DNA of 64,000 bases from Bacteroidota bacterium (GTDB lineage: Bacteria; Bacteroidota; Bacteroidia; Bacteroidales; JAAYUG01). The DNA lies in contig JAKPTE010000022.1 in the NCBI GenBank assembly GCA_029571215.1, forward strand, positions 1-64,000, in the 5' to 3' direction. Position numbers and translations under genes: made by a program. This document shows, piece by piece, positions 43,275-51,758 of the stretch. Within the stretch, counting starts at the first letter, position 1. Each line of letters begins with the position of its first letter. Under the pieces are notes generated by a model, which made no database searches, was not told where the DNA came from, and saw only the letters and a program-made list of their open reading frames with translations.

Positions 43275-44519
43275 ATGAAAAGAAACCTTTCATCAGGAAA
43301 CGATCCGACCAGATTGCGCACCAGCTTTTTTATACTCTTGGTGGGGTTTATCGCTCTTGCAGGAGGGTGTCGGGGAAAGGGCGGAAAAACGGTAATTGAA
43401 GGTTCCTTTCCTTTTGCCATGAAGCAGAAAGTGATTTGCTTTCACATGAACAGTTCCACTCTGGAACCGGTTGATTCAACCGTTACCGATGATAAAGGGC
43501 GTTTCCGTTTTTCTTTTCATGCTGGCAATCCTGAATTTTATTCCATACGTTTTGATGAAAATAAAAAGAACATTGTTCTCGCTGTTCATCCGGGAGAGAA
43601 AATTACGATTACCTCCCCGGTAAAAGAATACTGGAAGAATTATAACGTAAGGGGATCTGAAGATTCAGAAAAAGTAAGTGAACTAGTCAGGAATCAGGAA
43701 TTGTACCAGGAAGATTTCAGAATGCTGGCAAAAACCTTTTATGATAGTTTATACAGTCCGCATTTTGCCGATGCTATTAAGCCCGGGCTTGATTCGGCTT
43801 ATCGCCGGCTTGTTTCCGAGAAGAAAGCTTTTACGCGGGATTTTGTCAGAAAAAACTGTTCCTACCTGGCCGGATTGATGGCATTGTATCAGCAAATTCC
43901 GTCGTCGGGTTTATCACGAAGCGAACCGGTCCTGAATCCTGAAGAAGACTATGTATATTACCACATGGTTGATTCAGCCCTGAATGCTTTGTATCCTGCA
44001 TCCACGCCTGTGCGAATGCTCCGTTCGCAGATGATAGCATGGGATGAGCAGAGAAAGGTCAAGGAATCCTATGTAGGAAGAGCAGGCAAAGGGGTCCTGG
44101 CACCTGAAATTGTTATGGTTTCCCTGAACGGAGATACGATACAACTTGGTATGTTCCGTGGCAAGGTTGTTTGCCTTGTGTTCTGGGCCTCATGGGACCC
44201 AAAGAGCAGGAACCTGAACAAAATTCTCCGGCAGGAATATTTCAGACAGAATCCAAAGGAGGTACAGTTTCTGCAGGTTAGCCTGGATAGAAGCAAAGAG
44301 GCGTGGCAAAAAGCAGTGGACGCTGATCGTTTATCATGGCTTCAGGTTTGCGATCTCAAGTTCTGGAATTCGCCGGTTGTCAAACTGTATTCTGTCGAAA
44401 CTCTACCCCTGATTATTGTTATCGGAAAGGACGGACGTATTTTTGAACGGGATGTTCCTCCCGAAAAACTGGATGCCGCTCTCGCCGAAGCACGAAAAAG
44501 CTCCGAAACCAATGAATAA
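43275..44519 (+). CDS. Thioredoxin-fold lipoprotein without redox cysteines (1)
   Basis: A 414-residue protein: hydrophobic N-terminal segment ending LAGGC, a probable lipobox; a DUF4369-like beta domain (residues about 35-130); a helical spacer; and a C-terminal thioredoxin/TlpA domain. In TlpA/ResA the active site is WCxxC; here residues 307-311 are WDPKS, so both Cys are replaced (Asp and Ser) while FWASW and the cis-Pro (ETLPLIIVIG) remain. It should therefore be an outer- or inner-membrane-attached binding protein rather than a reductase. Its stop overlaps the next gene's ATG by 8 bp. Paralogous with the following gene. Confidence 0.78.
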   Translation: MKRNLSSGNDPTRLRTSFFILLVGFIALAGGCRGKGGKTVIEGSFPFAMKQKVICFHMNSSTLEPVDSTVTDDKGRFRFSFHAGNPEFYSIRFDENKKNIVLAVHPGEKITITSPVKEYWKNYNVRGSEDSEKVSELVRNQELYQEDFRMLAKTFYDSLYSPHFADAIKPGLDSAYRRLVSEKKAFTRDFVRKNCSYLAGLMALYQQIPSSGLSRSEPVLNPEEDYVYYHMVDSALNALYPASTPVRMLRSQMIAWDEQRKVKESYVGRAGKGVLAPEIVMVSLNGDTIQLGMFRGKVVCLVFWASWDPKSRNLNKILRQEYFRQNPKEVQFLQVSLDRSKEAWQKAVDADRLSWLQVCDLKFWNSPVVKLYSVETLPLIIVIGKDGRIFERDVPPEKLDAALAEARKSSETNE

Positions 44520-45687
44520 TTATATGATAAAGAGGATAGCTGTTTTGTACATTCTTATGCTGGTTCTGGTTTCCTGTGGTAAACAGAACAAAGTAAAGAT
44601 CAGTCTTAATTATACCGGGGGAACCGATAAAACTACCGTTGTGCTGAAAGAAATAAAGGTTGACAGGGAATTTCCCATAGATTCGGCAATAATAAAAGGA
44701 GCAGGACGGTATACATTTACTGTTACGGCCAACCAGCCGCGTTTTTATAAGGTGGTTTTCCCCGGTGAAAAATGGGTCATGCTACTGGCCGAACCGGGGG
44801 AGCACATTCGTTTGAAGGTGTCGAAGGACAAGCTTCCTTTCGGTTATGAAGTAAATGGTTCATTTGGTTCGCAATTTGTACGCGAATTGGGGCAAAAGCT
44901 TTATACTACGGTTCAAAAAATGGATTCTCTTCGGAATTTATATAATGCTTTGCCGTTAAATAAAGAATATGATTCCGAGCGGATGCGCCTCGATAATGAA
45001 TTCAGGGCTCTGGCTGATTCTCAGCATAGAGAAAGCATTCGCTTTGTTCTGTCGCATTACAATTCCCTGGCCAGTATATATGCGCTGTATCAGAAATACG
45101 ATGACAGCACATGGGTTTTTTATTCGTCCAAAGATCTTCAGTACTTTAAAATAGCAGGTGATTCACTTTCAAAAAAATACCCGCATTCTGATGAAGTGAA
45201 GGCACTTCGTTTCCATTTCAACCGATTGATGAATCAGCGGCAACGGCTATTGCTGGCAACCCTGGCTCAGGGGAAGACCATCGGATTCCCCGACCTGCAA
45301 CTGCCCGGTGTTTCCTCCGATACCGTTCGACTTTCGTCGCTTATGGGCAAGGTTGTTATTGTCAGTTTCTGGCGGTCTGATATTCCGGCATGTCTGATTC
45401 AAAACCGTGAATATGTTGAGCTGTATAAACGTTTTGAAAAGAAGGGGCTCCGCATCTACCAGGTATCCCTGGACCCCGACAGGCCAAAATGGGCCGCTTT
45501 TGTGCTGGATGCAGGTTATCCATGGATCAGTGTCTGGGGCGGCCCGTTTGAGAATTCTCTTGCTGCCCGGTTATATAACGTGCAGCAGTTGCCTTCAGAA
45601 TATGTAATTAACAGAGAAGGGGAAATCGTTGCCGTAAATCCTGATCCGGATAATCTGGCCGGAATTGTCACTTCTCTTTTACGATGA
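44512..45687 (+). CDS. Thioredoxin-fold lipoprotein with one remaining cysteine (2)
   Basis: A 391-residue lipoprotein starting MNNYMIKRIAVLYILML with lipobox LVSC. A DUF4369-like domain follows, then a helical spacer and a thioredoxin domain. The WCxxC site is FWRSDIPAC: Cys 1 has become Ile 291 and only Cys 294 remains, so no CxxC redox couple is possible, though a single thiol could act in mixed disulfides. The start at 44512 gives an 8-bp overlap with the preceding gene; an ATG at 44524 is also possible. Upstream in-frame ATGs lie inside the preceding gene and were rejected. Confidence 0.78.
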   Translation: MNNYMIKRIAVLYILMLVLVSCGKQNKVKISLNYTGGTDKTTVVLKEIKVDREFPIDSAIIKGAGRYTFTVTANQPRFYKVVFPGEKWVMLLAEPGEHIRLKVSKDKLPFGYEVNGSFGSQFVRELGQKLYTTVQKMDSLRNLYNALPLNKEYDSERMRLDNEFRALADSQHRESIRFVLSHYNSLASIYALYQKYDDSTWVFYSSKDLQYFKIAGDSLSKKYPHSDEVKALRFHFNRLMNQRQRLLLATLAQGKTIGFPDLQLPGVSSDTVRLSSLMGKVVIVSFWRSDIPACLIQNREYVELYKRFEKKGLRIYQVSLDPDRPKWAAFVLDAGYPWISVWGGPFENSLAARLYNVQQLPSEYVINREGEIVAVNPDPDNLAGIVTSLLR

Positions 45688-45693
45688 GCCGGC

Positions 45694-46440
45694 ATGGGCA
45701 GAATTTATTTTGTTTCCGATCTTCATCTGGGGTTACCCCCTGCTGCAGCCAGCAGGCAGAGGGAACACAAATTTGTTCAGTGGCTTGACGAAATCAAACA
45801 TGATGCGGAAGCTCTTTACCTGTTGGGCGACATATTTGATTACTGGTTTGAATACCGAAAGGTTGTACCCAGAGGATTTGTAAGAACACTTGGGAAACTG
45901 GCTGAATTATCTGACCGTGGTATTGATATCCATTTTTTTACCGGAAACCATGATGTATGGGTTTTTGACTACCTTCCCTCAGAAATAGGACTTACGGTTC
46001 ATAACGGACCGCTGATTACGGAGCTTAAAGGGAAACAATTTTATATTGCCCATGGTGACGGCTTGGGCAAAGGTGATCCGGGTTATAAGCTGCTGAAAGC
46101 CATTTTCCGTTCAAGATTTTTGCAATGGCTCTATGCACGAATTCACCCTAATGCATCAACTGTCTTTGCCCATTGGTGGTCTAAAAAAAGCAGGTATTCA
46201 AAAGGAGTGGCCGAAGAGTTTCAGGGAGAGGAGAAAGAACAACAAATTGTTTTTGCAAGGGAACTCCTTAAGAAACAACATTTTGATTATTTTGTATTTG
46301 GTCACCGGCATGTGGCAATGGATATCAATCTTAACGGCAAATCCCGCCTCGTCAATACCGGCGAATGGATATTCGGCAGCAGTTATGCAGTTTTTGACGG
46401 GCAGGAACTGGTGCTGAAGGAATACCATCCCACTTCCTGA
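45694..46440 (+). CDS. lpxH: UDP-2,3-diacylglucosamine diphosphatase
   Basis: Hydrolyses UDP-2,3-diacylglucosamine to lipid X in lipid A synthesis. The calcineurin-like metallophosphatase motifs are SDLHLG, LLGDIFDYW, FFTGNHDVWV, YIAHGDGLG and VFGHRHVAM, in the right order, and FDYWFEYRKVVPRG matches the LpxH lipid-binding cap region. Length of 248 aa is normal. Start at ATG 45694, 6 bp after the lipoprotein stop, so it is in the same operon. Peripheral inner-membrane location expected. Confidence 0.88.
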   Translation: MGRIYFVSDLHLGLPPAAASRQREHKFVQWLDEIKHDAEALYLLGDIFDYWFEYRKVVPRGFVRTLGKLAELSDRGIDIHFFTGNHDVWVFDYLPSEIGLTVHNGPLITELKGKQFYIAHGDGLGKGDPGYKLLKAIFRSRFLQWLYARIHPNASTVFAHWWSKKSRYSKGVAEEFQGEEKEQQIVFARELLKKQHFDYFVFGHRHVAMDINLNGKSRLVNTGEWIFGSSYAVFDGQELVLKEYHPTS

Positions 46441-46502
46441 TACTTTGTGGGTTTATTTGACAGTAATTTATGCCAACTTTGCCAAATCAAACCGGTCCAG
46501 TT

Positions 46503-47831
46503 ATGAATATTTCACATTTGATCCGCCTTTTACTTCATTACCTCAATCTCGAACCGGAACTTGAAGATTTCGGGAATGTTGATGCAACCATCCGGAAAGA
46601 TATTGTTTTTAAAGGCACCAATCTGTGGATTCTGATTTTTGCTATTTTGGTTGCATCGGTGGGATTGAATATGAATTCCACGGCAGTGATTATAGGGGCC
46701 ATGCTCATTTCACCGCTTATGGGCCCCATTATTGGTGTAGGGTATAGTGTTGCAACCTATAATTTTGAGCTTTTTTCCAAGTCTCTTAAGAACTTTGCTT
46801 TTGCCATCATTGCCAGTATTATTACCTCAGCCCTATATTTTGCTCTTACACCGGTATCTTCGGCGCACTCTGAATTACTTGCCAGGACCAGCCCCAGCAT
46901 TTATGATGTTTTGATTGCCTTTTTCGGCGGATTGGCTGGTATTGTTGCCCTGAGCAGCCGGCAAAAAGGCAATGTGATTCCCGGTGTAGCTATTGCCACG
47001 GCCCTGATGCCTCCTCTCTGTACGGCTGGATACGGACTGGCAACTTTGCAGGTAAAGTTTCTGTTTGGAGCATTATACCTGTTTTTTATCAATTCTGTCT
47101 TTATTGCCTTTGCAGCATTGCTGGTTTCCCAGCTTCTAAAGTTTCCCATTACCACAGTCATTGACCCGCACCTCCGTAACCGAATCAACAGATTCATTAC
47201 TCTAATCATAATTGTGACCCTTATCCCAAGTGTCTATTTTGGATACAAGCTTGTCCAGAAGGAACGGTTCATAACCGGAGCGAACGATTATATTAAAAGT
47301 GTAAGTTATTATGAGGGGAATTATCTGTTGCGACATGAAATCAACCCTGAAAAGAAATCGCTGGTGCTCGTCTATGGAGGAGGTACACTTTCGGAGGCAG
47401 CCAAAAAACGCTTGATTGGCCTGGCTGAAAATTTCCATCTCGGAAAAGCATCCCTTACAATTGAGACAGCCCTGCCAATGGATGAATTTGTTAAGAGCAG
47501 GGAAGAATCGGAAAGGATGAATTCAGAAGTTCAGCGCCTGCAGGTTATGGTGCAGCGATATAAAACGCAATACGAGGCCCTTAGCAAGGTATCCGATACA
47601 GGGAAAAAACTACTCGGGGAAGCGCGTGCAATCTTTCCGGAACTTATATCCTGCAGCTATGCTGAAACAAAAATTTATACAGTACCGGGATCAGAAGGAA
47701 AAGATATTTCAGTGGTTGTTTTCGGTTATAAGGGCACCCTCGATAAGAATACGCAGGAAAAAATCCATGCCTGGCTGGTTGAAAGACTGGGCCGGACCAA
47801 TATCAAAACCGTTTTCGAACGGGAAGAATAA
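46503..47831 (+). CDS. DUF389-family membrane protein
   Basis: A 442-residue integral membrane protein: after an N-terminal acidic helix (LNLEPELEDFGNVDATIRKDIVFKG) there are six or seven hydrophobic helices with the family's SVGLNMNSTAVIIGAMLISPLMGPI motif and GVAIATALMPPLCTAGYGLA, then a soluble C-terminal part of about 190 residues with a coiled-coil segment (EESERMNSEVQRLQVMVQRY). The N-terminus was set at ATG 46503; an in-frame ATG at 46470 adds 11 residues. No substrate is established for the family. Confidence 0.85.
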   Translation: MNISHLIRLLLHYLNLEPELEDFGNVDATIRKDIVFKGTNLWILIFAILVASVGLNMNSTAVIIGAMLISPLMGPIIGVGYSVATYNFELFSKSLKNFAFAIIASIITSALYFALTPVSSAHSELLARTSPSIYDVLIAFFGGLAGIVALSSRQKGNVIPGVAIATALMPPLCTAGYGLATLQVKFLFGALYLFFINSVFIAFAALLVSQLLKFPITTVIDPHLRNRINRFITLIIIVTLIPSVYFGYKLVQKERFITGANDYIKSVSYYEGNYLLRHEINPEKKSLVLVYGGGTLSEAAKKRLIGLAENFHLGKASLTIETALPMDEFVKSREESERMNSEVQRLQVMVQRYKTQYEALSKVSDTGKKLLGEARAIFPELISCSYAETKIYTVPGSEGKDISVVVFGYKGTLDKNTQEKIHAWLVERLGRTNIKTVFEREE

Positions 47832-47896
47832 GTTCGGTATGGCCTCAGGCTCCGAAAGGATGAAAGAGCTTTGCTCTTCGATTTCTTCACGGTAGG

Positions 47897-47927
47897 TTTG
47901 CTTTCCTGAATAAAAAAACTATCTTTG
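47897..47927 (+). promoter_or_regulatory. Consensus Bacteroidota promoter of rpsP-rimM
   Basis: TTTG (47897-47900), 19 bp spacer, then TATCTTTG (47920-47927) matches the -33 TTTG/-7 TAnnTTTG consensus exactly. The ATG of rpsP follows at 47967. This is the clearest promoter in the window. Confidence 0.75.
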
Positions 47928-47966
47928 CGCACTCAAAAATTTTTTGGAAACCATAAATAAAGAACA

Positions 47967-48539
47967 ATGCCTGTAAAAATTCGACTCAGCAGAAAAGGTC
48001 GTCGGGGACGGCCCTATTACCACATAGTGGTAGCTGACAGCAGGGCGCCACGGGATGGCAGATTTATTGAAAAGATTGGTGTGTATAATCCGCTCACCAA
48101 TCCTTCAACCATTGAACTGGATTTCGATAAAGCGCTGTCCTGGCTGCAAAAGGGCGCACAACCCACTGATACATGCCGTGCTATTTTGTCTTCCGAAGGG
48201 GTTATGCTGAAAAAGCACCTTCTGGAAGGCGTGAAAAAAGGTGCCTTTGATGCAGAAGAAGCTGAAAGACGTTTTAATGCATGGAAGGAAGATAAGCTGA
48301 AGAAGCTGGAAGAAAAGAAGAGCCATTCGCAAAAGGCAAAAGAAGAGGAAGCACGGAAGCGACTGGAAGCAGAAGCCAAGATAAGAGAGCTCCGGGCGCA
48401 GGAAATTGCCAAAAAGAATGCAGAGAAAGCGAAGGCTGAGAGTGCCCAGGCCGAAGGCGAAGCTGGAACTGACGAAAGCCCTGCGGCCGAAGCGGAATCT
48501 CCTTCTGAAGAAGGCAAGGCCGAAAGTTCTGCCGAATAA
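47967..48539 (+). CDS. rpsP: Small ribosomal subunit protein bS16, long-tailed form
   Basis: Residues 1 to about 80 are bS16 ([43 protein letters not shown]), an assembly protein of the 30S subunit. The remaining about 110 residues form a Lys/Glu-rich helical tail that becomes Ala/Glu/Ser/Pro-rich at the end. Tails of this kind are typical of Bacteroidota bS16; they roughly double the normal length of the protein. rimM follows 27 bp downstream, which is the usual operon order. Confidence 0.95.
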   Translation: MPVKIRLSRKGRRGRPYYHIVVADSRAPRDGRFIEKIGVYNPLTNPSTIELDFDKALSWLQKGAQPTDTCRAILSSEGVMLKKHLLEGVKKGAFDAEEAERRFNAWKEDKLKKLEEKKSHSQKAKEEEARKRLEAEAKIRELRAQEIAKKNAEKAKAESAQAEGEAGTDESPAAEAESPSEEGKAESSAE

Positions 48540-48566
48540 TCCGATCGTTCATAACATCTGCCGGCC

Positions 48567-49100
48567 ATGGAACATGAGAAATTGTATTCTATTGGCCGTA
48601 TTACCAAACTTCACGGGATAAAAGGTGCGGTTATCCTTCGGGGTTCTGAAGAATTATCTTCCCTGCTGAAGGGACAAAAAGTTATCTTCCTGAAATTTGA
48701 CGGATATCCCGTACCCTTTTTCCCCGAAGAAACGGAATTTCTCTCTGACGACACTGCCATTGTGCGTTTCCGTGATATTGGGTCACCCATAAAGTACGAA
48801 GAATTGCCTGGCAGAGAGGCATTTCTGTCACGCCTAAAAACCCGTAGAAAGAAGAATCTATCCATCCATGACCTTATAGGATATGAATTTATCGACACGC
48901 GAACAGGCCTTGCCGGGAAGGTGACCGGTGCAATGGATTATGAATTGAATCCCTTGTTGCAGGTAAACAGTAAGAATAAGGAATTTCTCGTGCCGTTCAC
49001 CGAATCTATCATCCGGCGCATTGACCATAATCAAAGGCTTATTGAGGCCGATTTACCGGAGGGATTAATTGACATCAACGAAAATGCAAAGGATGAATGA
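48567..49100 (+). CDS. rimM: Ribosome maturation factor RimM
   Basis: RimM assists 30S head assembly and binds uS19; it matures 16S rRNA with the help of bS16-containing particles. The N-terminal RimM beta-barrel begins YSIGRITKLHGIKGAVIL, and the C-terminal PRC barrel runs from LIGYEFIDTRTGLAGKV to RLIEADLPEGLIDIN. Length of 177 aa is normal. It is the second gene of the rpsP operon. TrmD and rplS, which often follow, are absent here. Confidence 0.92.
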   Translation: MEHEKLYSIGRITKLHGIKGAVILRGSEELSSLLKGQKVIFLKFDGYPVPFFPEETEFLSDDTAIVRFRDIGSPIKYEELPGREAFLSRLKTRRKKNLSIHDLIGYEFIDTRTGLAGKVTGAMDYELNPLLQVNSKNKEFLVPFTESIIRRIDHNQRLIEADLPEGLIDINENAKDE

Positions 49101-49234
49101 TCCTTTTTCGCCTGGTGAAACCTTAAGAATTTCTGTTTTTTAGCCTATAGAACTGTTGGAATAATTTTCCGTTATTATGGTGCAACATTTGCAGCAATGT
49201 TACGTCATATATTCAGAAACAAAAACAGAAACCT

Positions 49235-49957
49235 ATGAAATCAACGAGTAAGTTTTTACCGGCTTTTTCAGGAATTTTTGCTCTCCTTCTGGCCGGTTTA
49301 CTGATCAGTTTTACCTTCTTGCAGGATGAAAAAAGGGAAGAGCGCGATCTTCCGGTATTTAAGGGTTTTTCCGTCAGCATACCGGCCGATGTGTATTATA
49401 CACAGGATAAGACGCAGCGGGTCATTCTGGAAGGGGATCCTGATGACCTGGCACGGATAGTTACGCAAGTTGAGGGATCAACGCTGAAAATTTTTACCCG
49501 GGGTTTTTCTTTCCGTTGGAATGGAAAGGTGAAAGTTACCCTTTCGTCGGCTGAATGTCAGTTTATGGAATTATCCGGCTCAGGAAAGATCATTTCAGAG
49601 AAACCACTGAATACCAATGCCCTTGACCTCAGGCTGAGCGGGAGTGGGTCATTACTCATCAGACAGCTCAATGCAAAATCGCTGAGCGGAAGGATTTCCG
49701 GTTCCGGCAATATTACAGTTGGTGGCGGTTCAGAAGGATCGGAAGTTGATTTTGCCATCAGCGGTTCCGGAGATGTTCATGCTGAGGAATTTGCGGCAAA
49801 ACAGGGCAGTGTTAAAATCAGCGGGTCAGGGAACTGTTCGGTACAAGTTACGGAAAAGCTTGAAGGCCGCATTTCAGGAAGCGGAAATCTTTATTACAGG
49901 GGGAAACCTATGCTGGATGTCGTTATTTCCGGAAGCGGGAAGGCCAGACCCCTTTGA
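49235..49957 (+). CDS. GIN/DUF2807-domain protein with SGSG repeats
   Basis: A 240-residue exported protein: hydrophobic N-terminal segment (residues about 8-27), then a right-handed beta-helix whose turns recur as SGSG (LSGSGKI, LSGSGSL, ISGSGNI, ISGSGDV, ISGSGNC, ISGSGNL, ISGSGKA), at least seven times. This is the DUF2807 head-GIN pattern common in Bacteroidota outer envelope proteins. The first part resembles the DUF2807 adhesin-like strand region (VYYTQDKTQRVILEGDP). It stands alone after rimM; the function is unknown. It may be membrane anchored rather than secreted, because the cleavage site after FLQDEK is unclear. Confidence 0.82.
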   Translation: MKSTSKFLPAFSGIFALLLAGLLISFTFLQDEKREERDLPVFKGFSVSIPADVYYTQDKTQRVILEGDPDDLARIVTQVEGSTLKIFTRGFSFRWNGKVKVTLSSAECQFMELSGSGKIISEKPLNTNALDLRLSGSGSLLIRQLNAKSLSGRISGSGNITVGGGSEGSEVDFAISGSGDVHAEEFAAKQGSVKISGSGNCSVQVTEKLEGRISGSGNLYYRGKPMLDVVISGSGKARPL

Positions 49958-49960
49958 TCC

Positions 49961-50027
49961 GGCTTATGCATTGGAAACGAAACGCATAGAAAGTTTTATC
50001 GGCGTACAATAGCAGCATTCGGGTTAG
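49961..50027. repeat. Diverged copy of the array-edge hairpin element
   Basis: CTTATGCATTGGAAACG, AACGCATAG and GCATTCGGGTTAG appear in the same order and similar spacing as in the element that borders the 330-bp array at 4809-4881 (TTATGCATTAGGAGC, AATGCATAG, GCATCCGGGTTAA). It is more diverged and the hairpin is weaker. The similarity suggests a dispersed repeat family. It lies just past the GIN gene. Confidence 0.4.
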
Positions 50028-50067
50028 AAATGTGTATTCTGGTTTTGTACCAGGTAATTTAAGAAAT

Positions 50068-50643
50068 CTAAGGCCGGATGATGCTAACTTCACCTCCGGG
50101 GCCCAGCCTGATAATGGAAGAGGGTTTTCCGGGGGTGAGGTCGTTTTGACGCCATGTCACTACATAATCAACCATCGCAAGAAGACGGGGTTCAATGTCA
50201 GTGAAAAGGGCGGGCGCAGGTTCTCCTGAGAAATTGGCCGAGGTGGAAACAATGGGCTTTCTGAATTTTTCAAGCAGTGCCTTGCAGAAGGGATCGCGAA
50301 CTATCCGTACGGCAATGCTTCCATCAGGAGCCATCAGATTGGATGCCAGGTTAAATGCTCCTTCCAGAACAAGGGTCAGCGGCTTATCCGCTATTTCAAT
50401 CAGTTGAAATGCAACTTCGGGTACATATCGTATATACGACGAAAGCCATGATATTTCAGGCATAAGAACAATCATAGCTTTTTGTTCGGTTCTTTTTTTG
50501 ATGGAATACACCCTCTCAACTGCTGCTCTGTTTGTTGCATCGCAACCGATGCCCCAGATGGTGTCAGTAGGATAGATAATAATTCCTCCCATCTGCAGTG
50601 TTTTCAGGGCCTGGTTTACGTCGTTGCCGAATTCCTGTATCAT
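50068..50643 (-). CDS. tsaC: L-threonylcarbamoyladenylate synthase (YrdC/Sua5)
   Basis: Makes threonylcarbamoyl-AMP, the precursor of the t6A37 modification of ANN-decoding tRNAs. The 191-residue YrdC fold shows YPTDTIWGIGCDA, IKKRTEQKAMIVLMP (KRxxxxP-type nucleotide site), GSIAVRIVRDPF and VSTSANFSGEPA. It has no C-terminal Sua5 domain, so it is the short TsaC form. Its ATG overlaps the stop of the upstream glycosyltransferase gene by 4 bp, and it is the last gene of the prmC-dapD-GT4-tsaC unit. Essential in most bacteria. Confidence 0.9.
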   Translation of the reverse strand: MIQEFGNDVNQALKTLQMGGIIIYPTDTIWGIGCDATNRAAVERVYSIKKRTEQKAMIVLMPEISWLSSYIRYVPEVAFQLIEIADKPLTLVLEGAFNLASNLMAPDGSIAVRIVRDPFCKALLEKFRKPIVSTSANFSGEPAPALFTDIEPRLLAMVDYVVTWRQNDLTPGKPSSIIRLGPGGEVSIIRP

Positions 50644-51758
50644 AATGCAATTTTTTGGTAGACTTCCATCAGCCGGGAGGCAACAGTTTCAGGGGAGAAA
50701 TTTCGGGCATACTCTTTACCGGCATCCCTCATTTTCCGGCATCTGGAAGGGTCCTTCAGAAGCGAGTCAATGGCTTCAGCAATCTGATCAGACCTGCGTG
50801 GATTAACATAAAGGGAATCTGGGCCGCCGGCTTCCGGGAAGCATCCTCCTTCGGATGTGATTACAGGAACGCCTGAATAGAGCGCTTCCAGGATAGGGAT
50901 TCCAAATCCTTCGATGAGTGACGGATAAACGAACAGCAGGGCTCCCTGGTAAATAGCCGGCAGGTCTTCATTCTCAATCTCATTCAGAAGAATGACATTA
51001 CGCATTTTGTTGGCGGCGATATATTTTCTGATTTTCAGAGCATAGGCTTTTTCTTTTCCTACCAAAACGAGGGGAATACGAATATTCTTATGGTTTAAGG
51101 CTTCCAAGATGCGAAGCTGGTTTTTGCGTTCCTCAATCGTTCCCACAGACAGAATGTATTCCGAAGGCAGCCTGTATTTTTCCTTTATCCGCTGTTGATC
51201 CTCACTGCTGATTTTCATGGCGAAAAGGGGATTGCAGCTCTGGTAAACCACATGAACTTTTTCCGGTGGAACTGAAAAATACCGGACAATATCATCGGCT
51301 GTCTGCCGGCTAACGGCAATTATTGCGTTTGCATTACGGCAGGCAGAGGAGAATTTGGCTTTATAAATAAGTACATCGGTAATTTTATACAGTTCAGGGT
51401 ACTGAAGAAAGATGAGGTCGTGGATGGTCACTACCGAAGGGACTCCTGACCGATGCATTCCGAAGGGAAGTTCATTGCTGAGACCGTGAAAAAGGCTTAG
51501 TTTATCGTGCCGGATACGTCGGGTAATGTGAAACGATCGCCACCAGGAAGAAAATACAGATGGTAAAGCCGGATCGGGACTTACCAGGGTTACTTTATCT
51601 TCGTAAGGGAGCTCGATTCTGTTTTTCAGGGAAGGTGTATAGAGAACATACTGATGGGAAGGGAAATACGTAACAAGCTGCCAAAGAGTGTTTCGGCTGT
51701 AGTTGCCGAGGCCGCTCCGGTTAAAAAAAGCACGTTTGGCGTCAAAACCAATGACCAT
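50640..51758 (-). CDS. GT4-family glycosyltransferase
   Basis: A 372-residue GT-B retaining transferase: FNRSGLGNYSRNTLWQL (N-terminal acceptor loop), LSVGTIEERKNQLRILEAL at the start of the second domain, and FVYPSLIEGFGIPILEALYSG with the E-x7-E donor motif. No signal peptide or membrane helix. The acceptor and donor cannot be told; it may act in cell-surface polysaccharide synthesis. The ATG overlaps the stop of dapD by one base (TAATG), so the two are coupled. Confidence 0.85.
   Translation of the reverse strand: MVIGFDAKRAFFNRSGLGNYSRNTLWQLVTYFPSHQYVLYTPSLKNRIELPYEDKVTLVSPDPALPSVFSSWWRSFHITRRIRHDKLSLFHGLSNELPFGMHRSGVPSVVTIHDLIFLQYPELYKITDVLIYKAKFSSACRNANAIIAVSRQTADDIVRYFSVPPEKVHVVYQSCNPLFAMKISSEDQQRIKEKYRLPSEYILSVGTIEERKNQLRILEALNHKNIRIPLVLVGKEKAYALKIRKYIAANKMRNVILLNEIENEDLPAIYQGALLFVYPSLIEGFGIPILEALYSGVPVITSEGGCFPEAGGPDSLYVNPRRSDQIAEAIDSLLKDPSRCRKMRDAGKEYARNFSPETVASRLMEVYQKIAL

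Noticed and set aside
44416-44511. Upstream start of the second thioredoxin-fold lipoprotein
   Set aside because: It lies inside the preceding gene in another frame; the signal peptide and lipobox fit only with a start at 44512 or 44524.
47863-47880. Small AAGAGC/GCTCTT hairpin after the DUF389 gene as a terminator
   Set aside because: The stem is only 6 bp and no T-run follows, so I did not list it.
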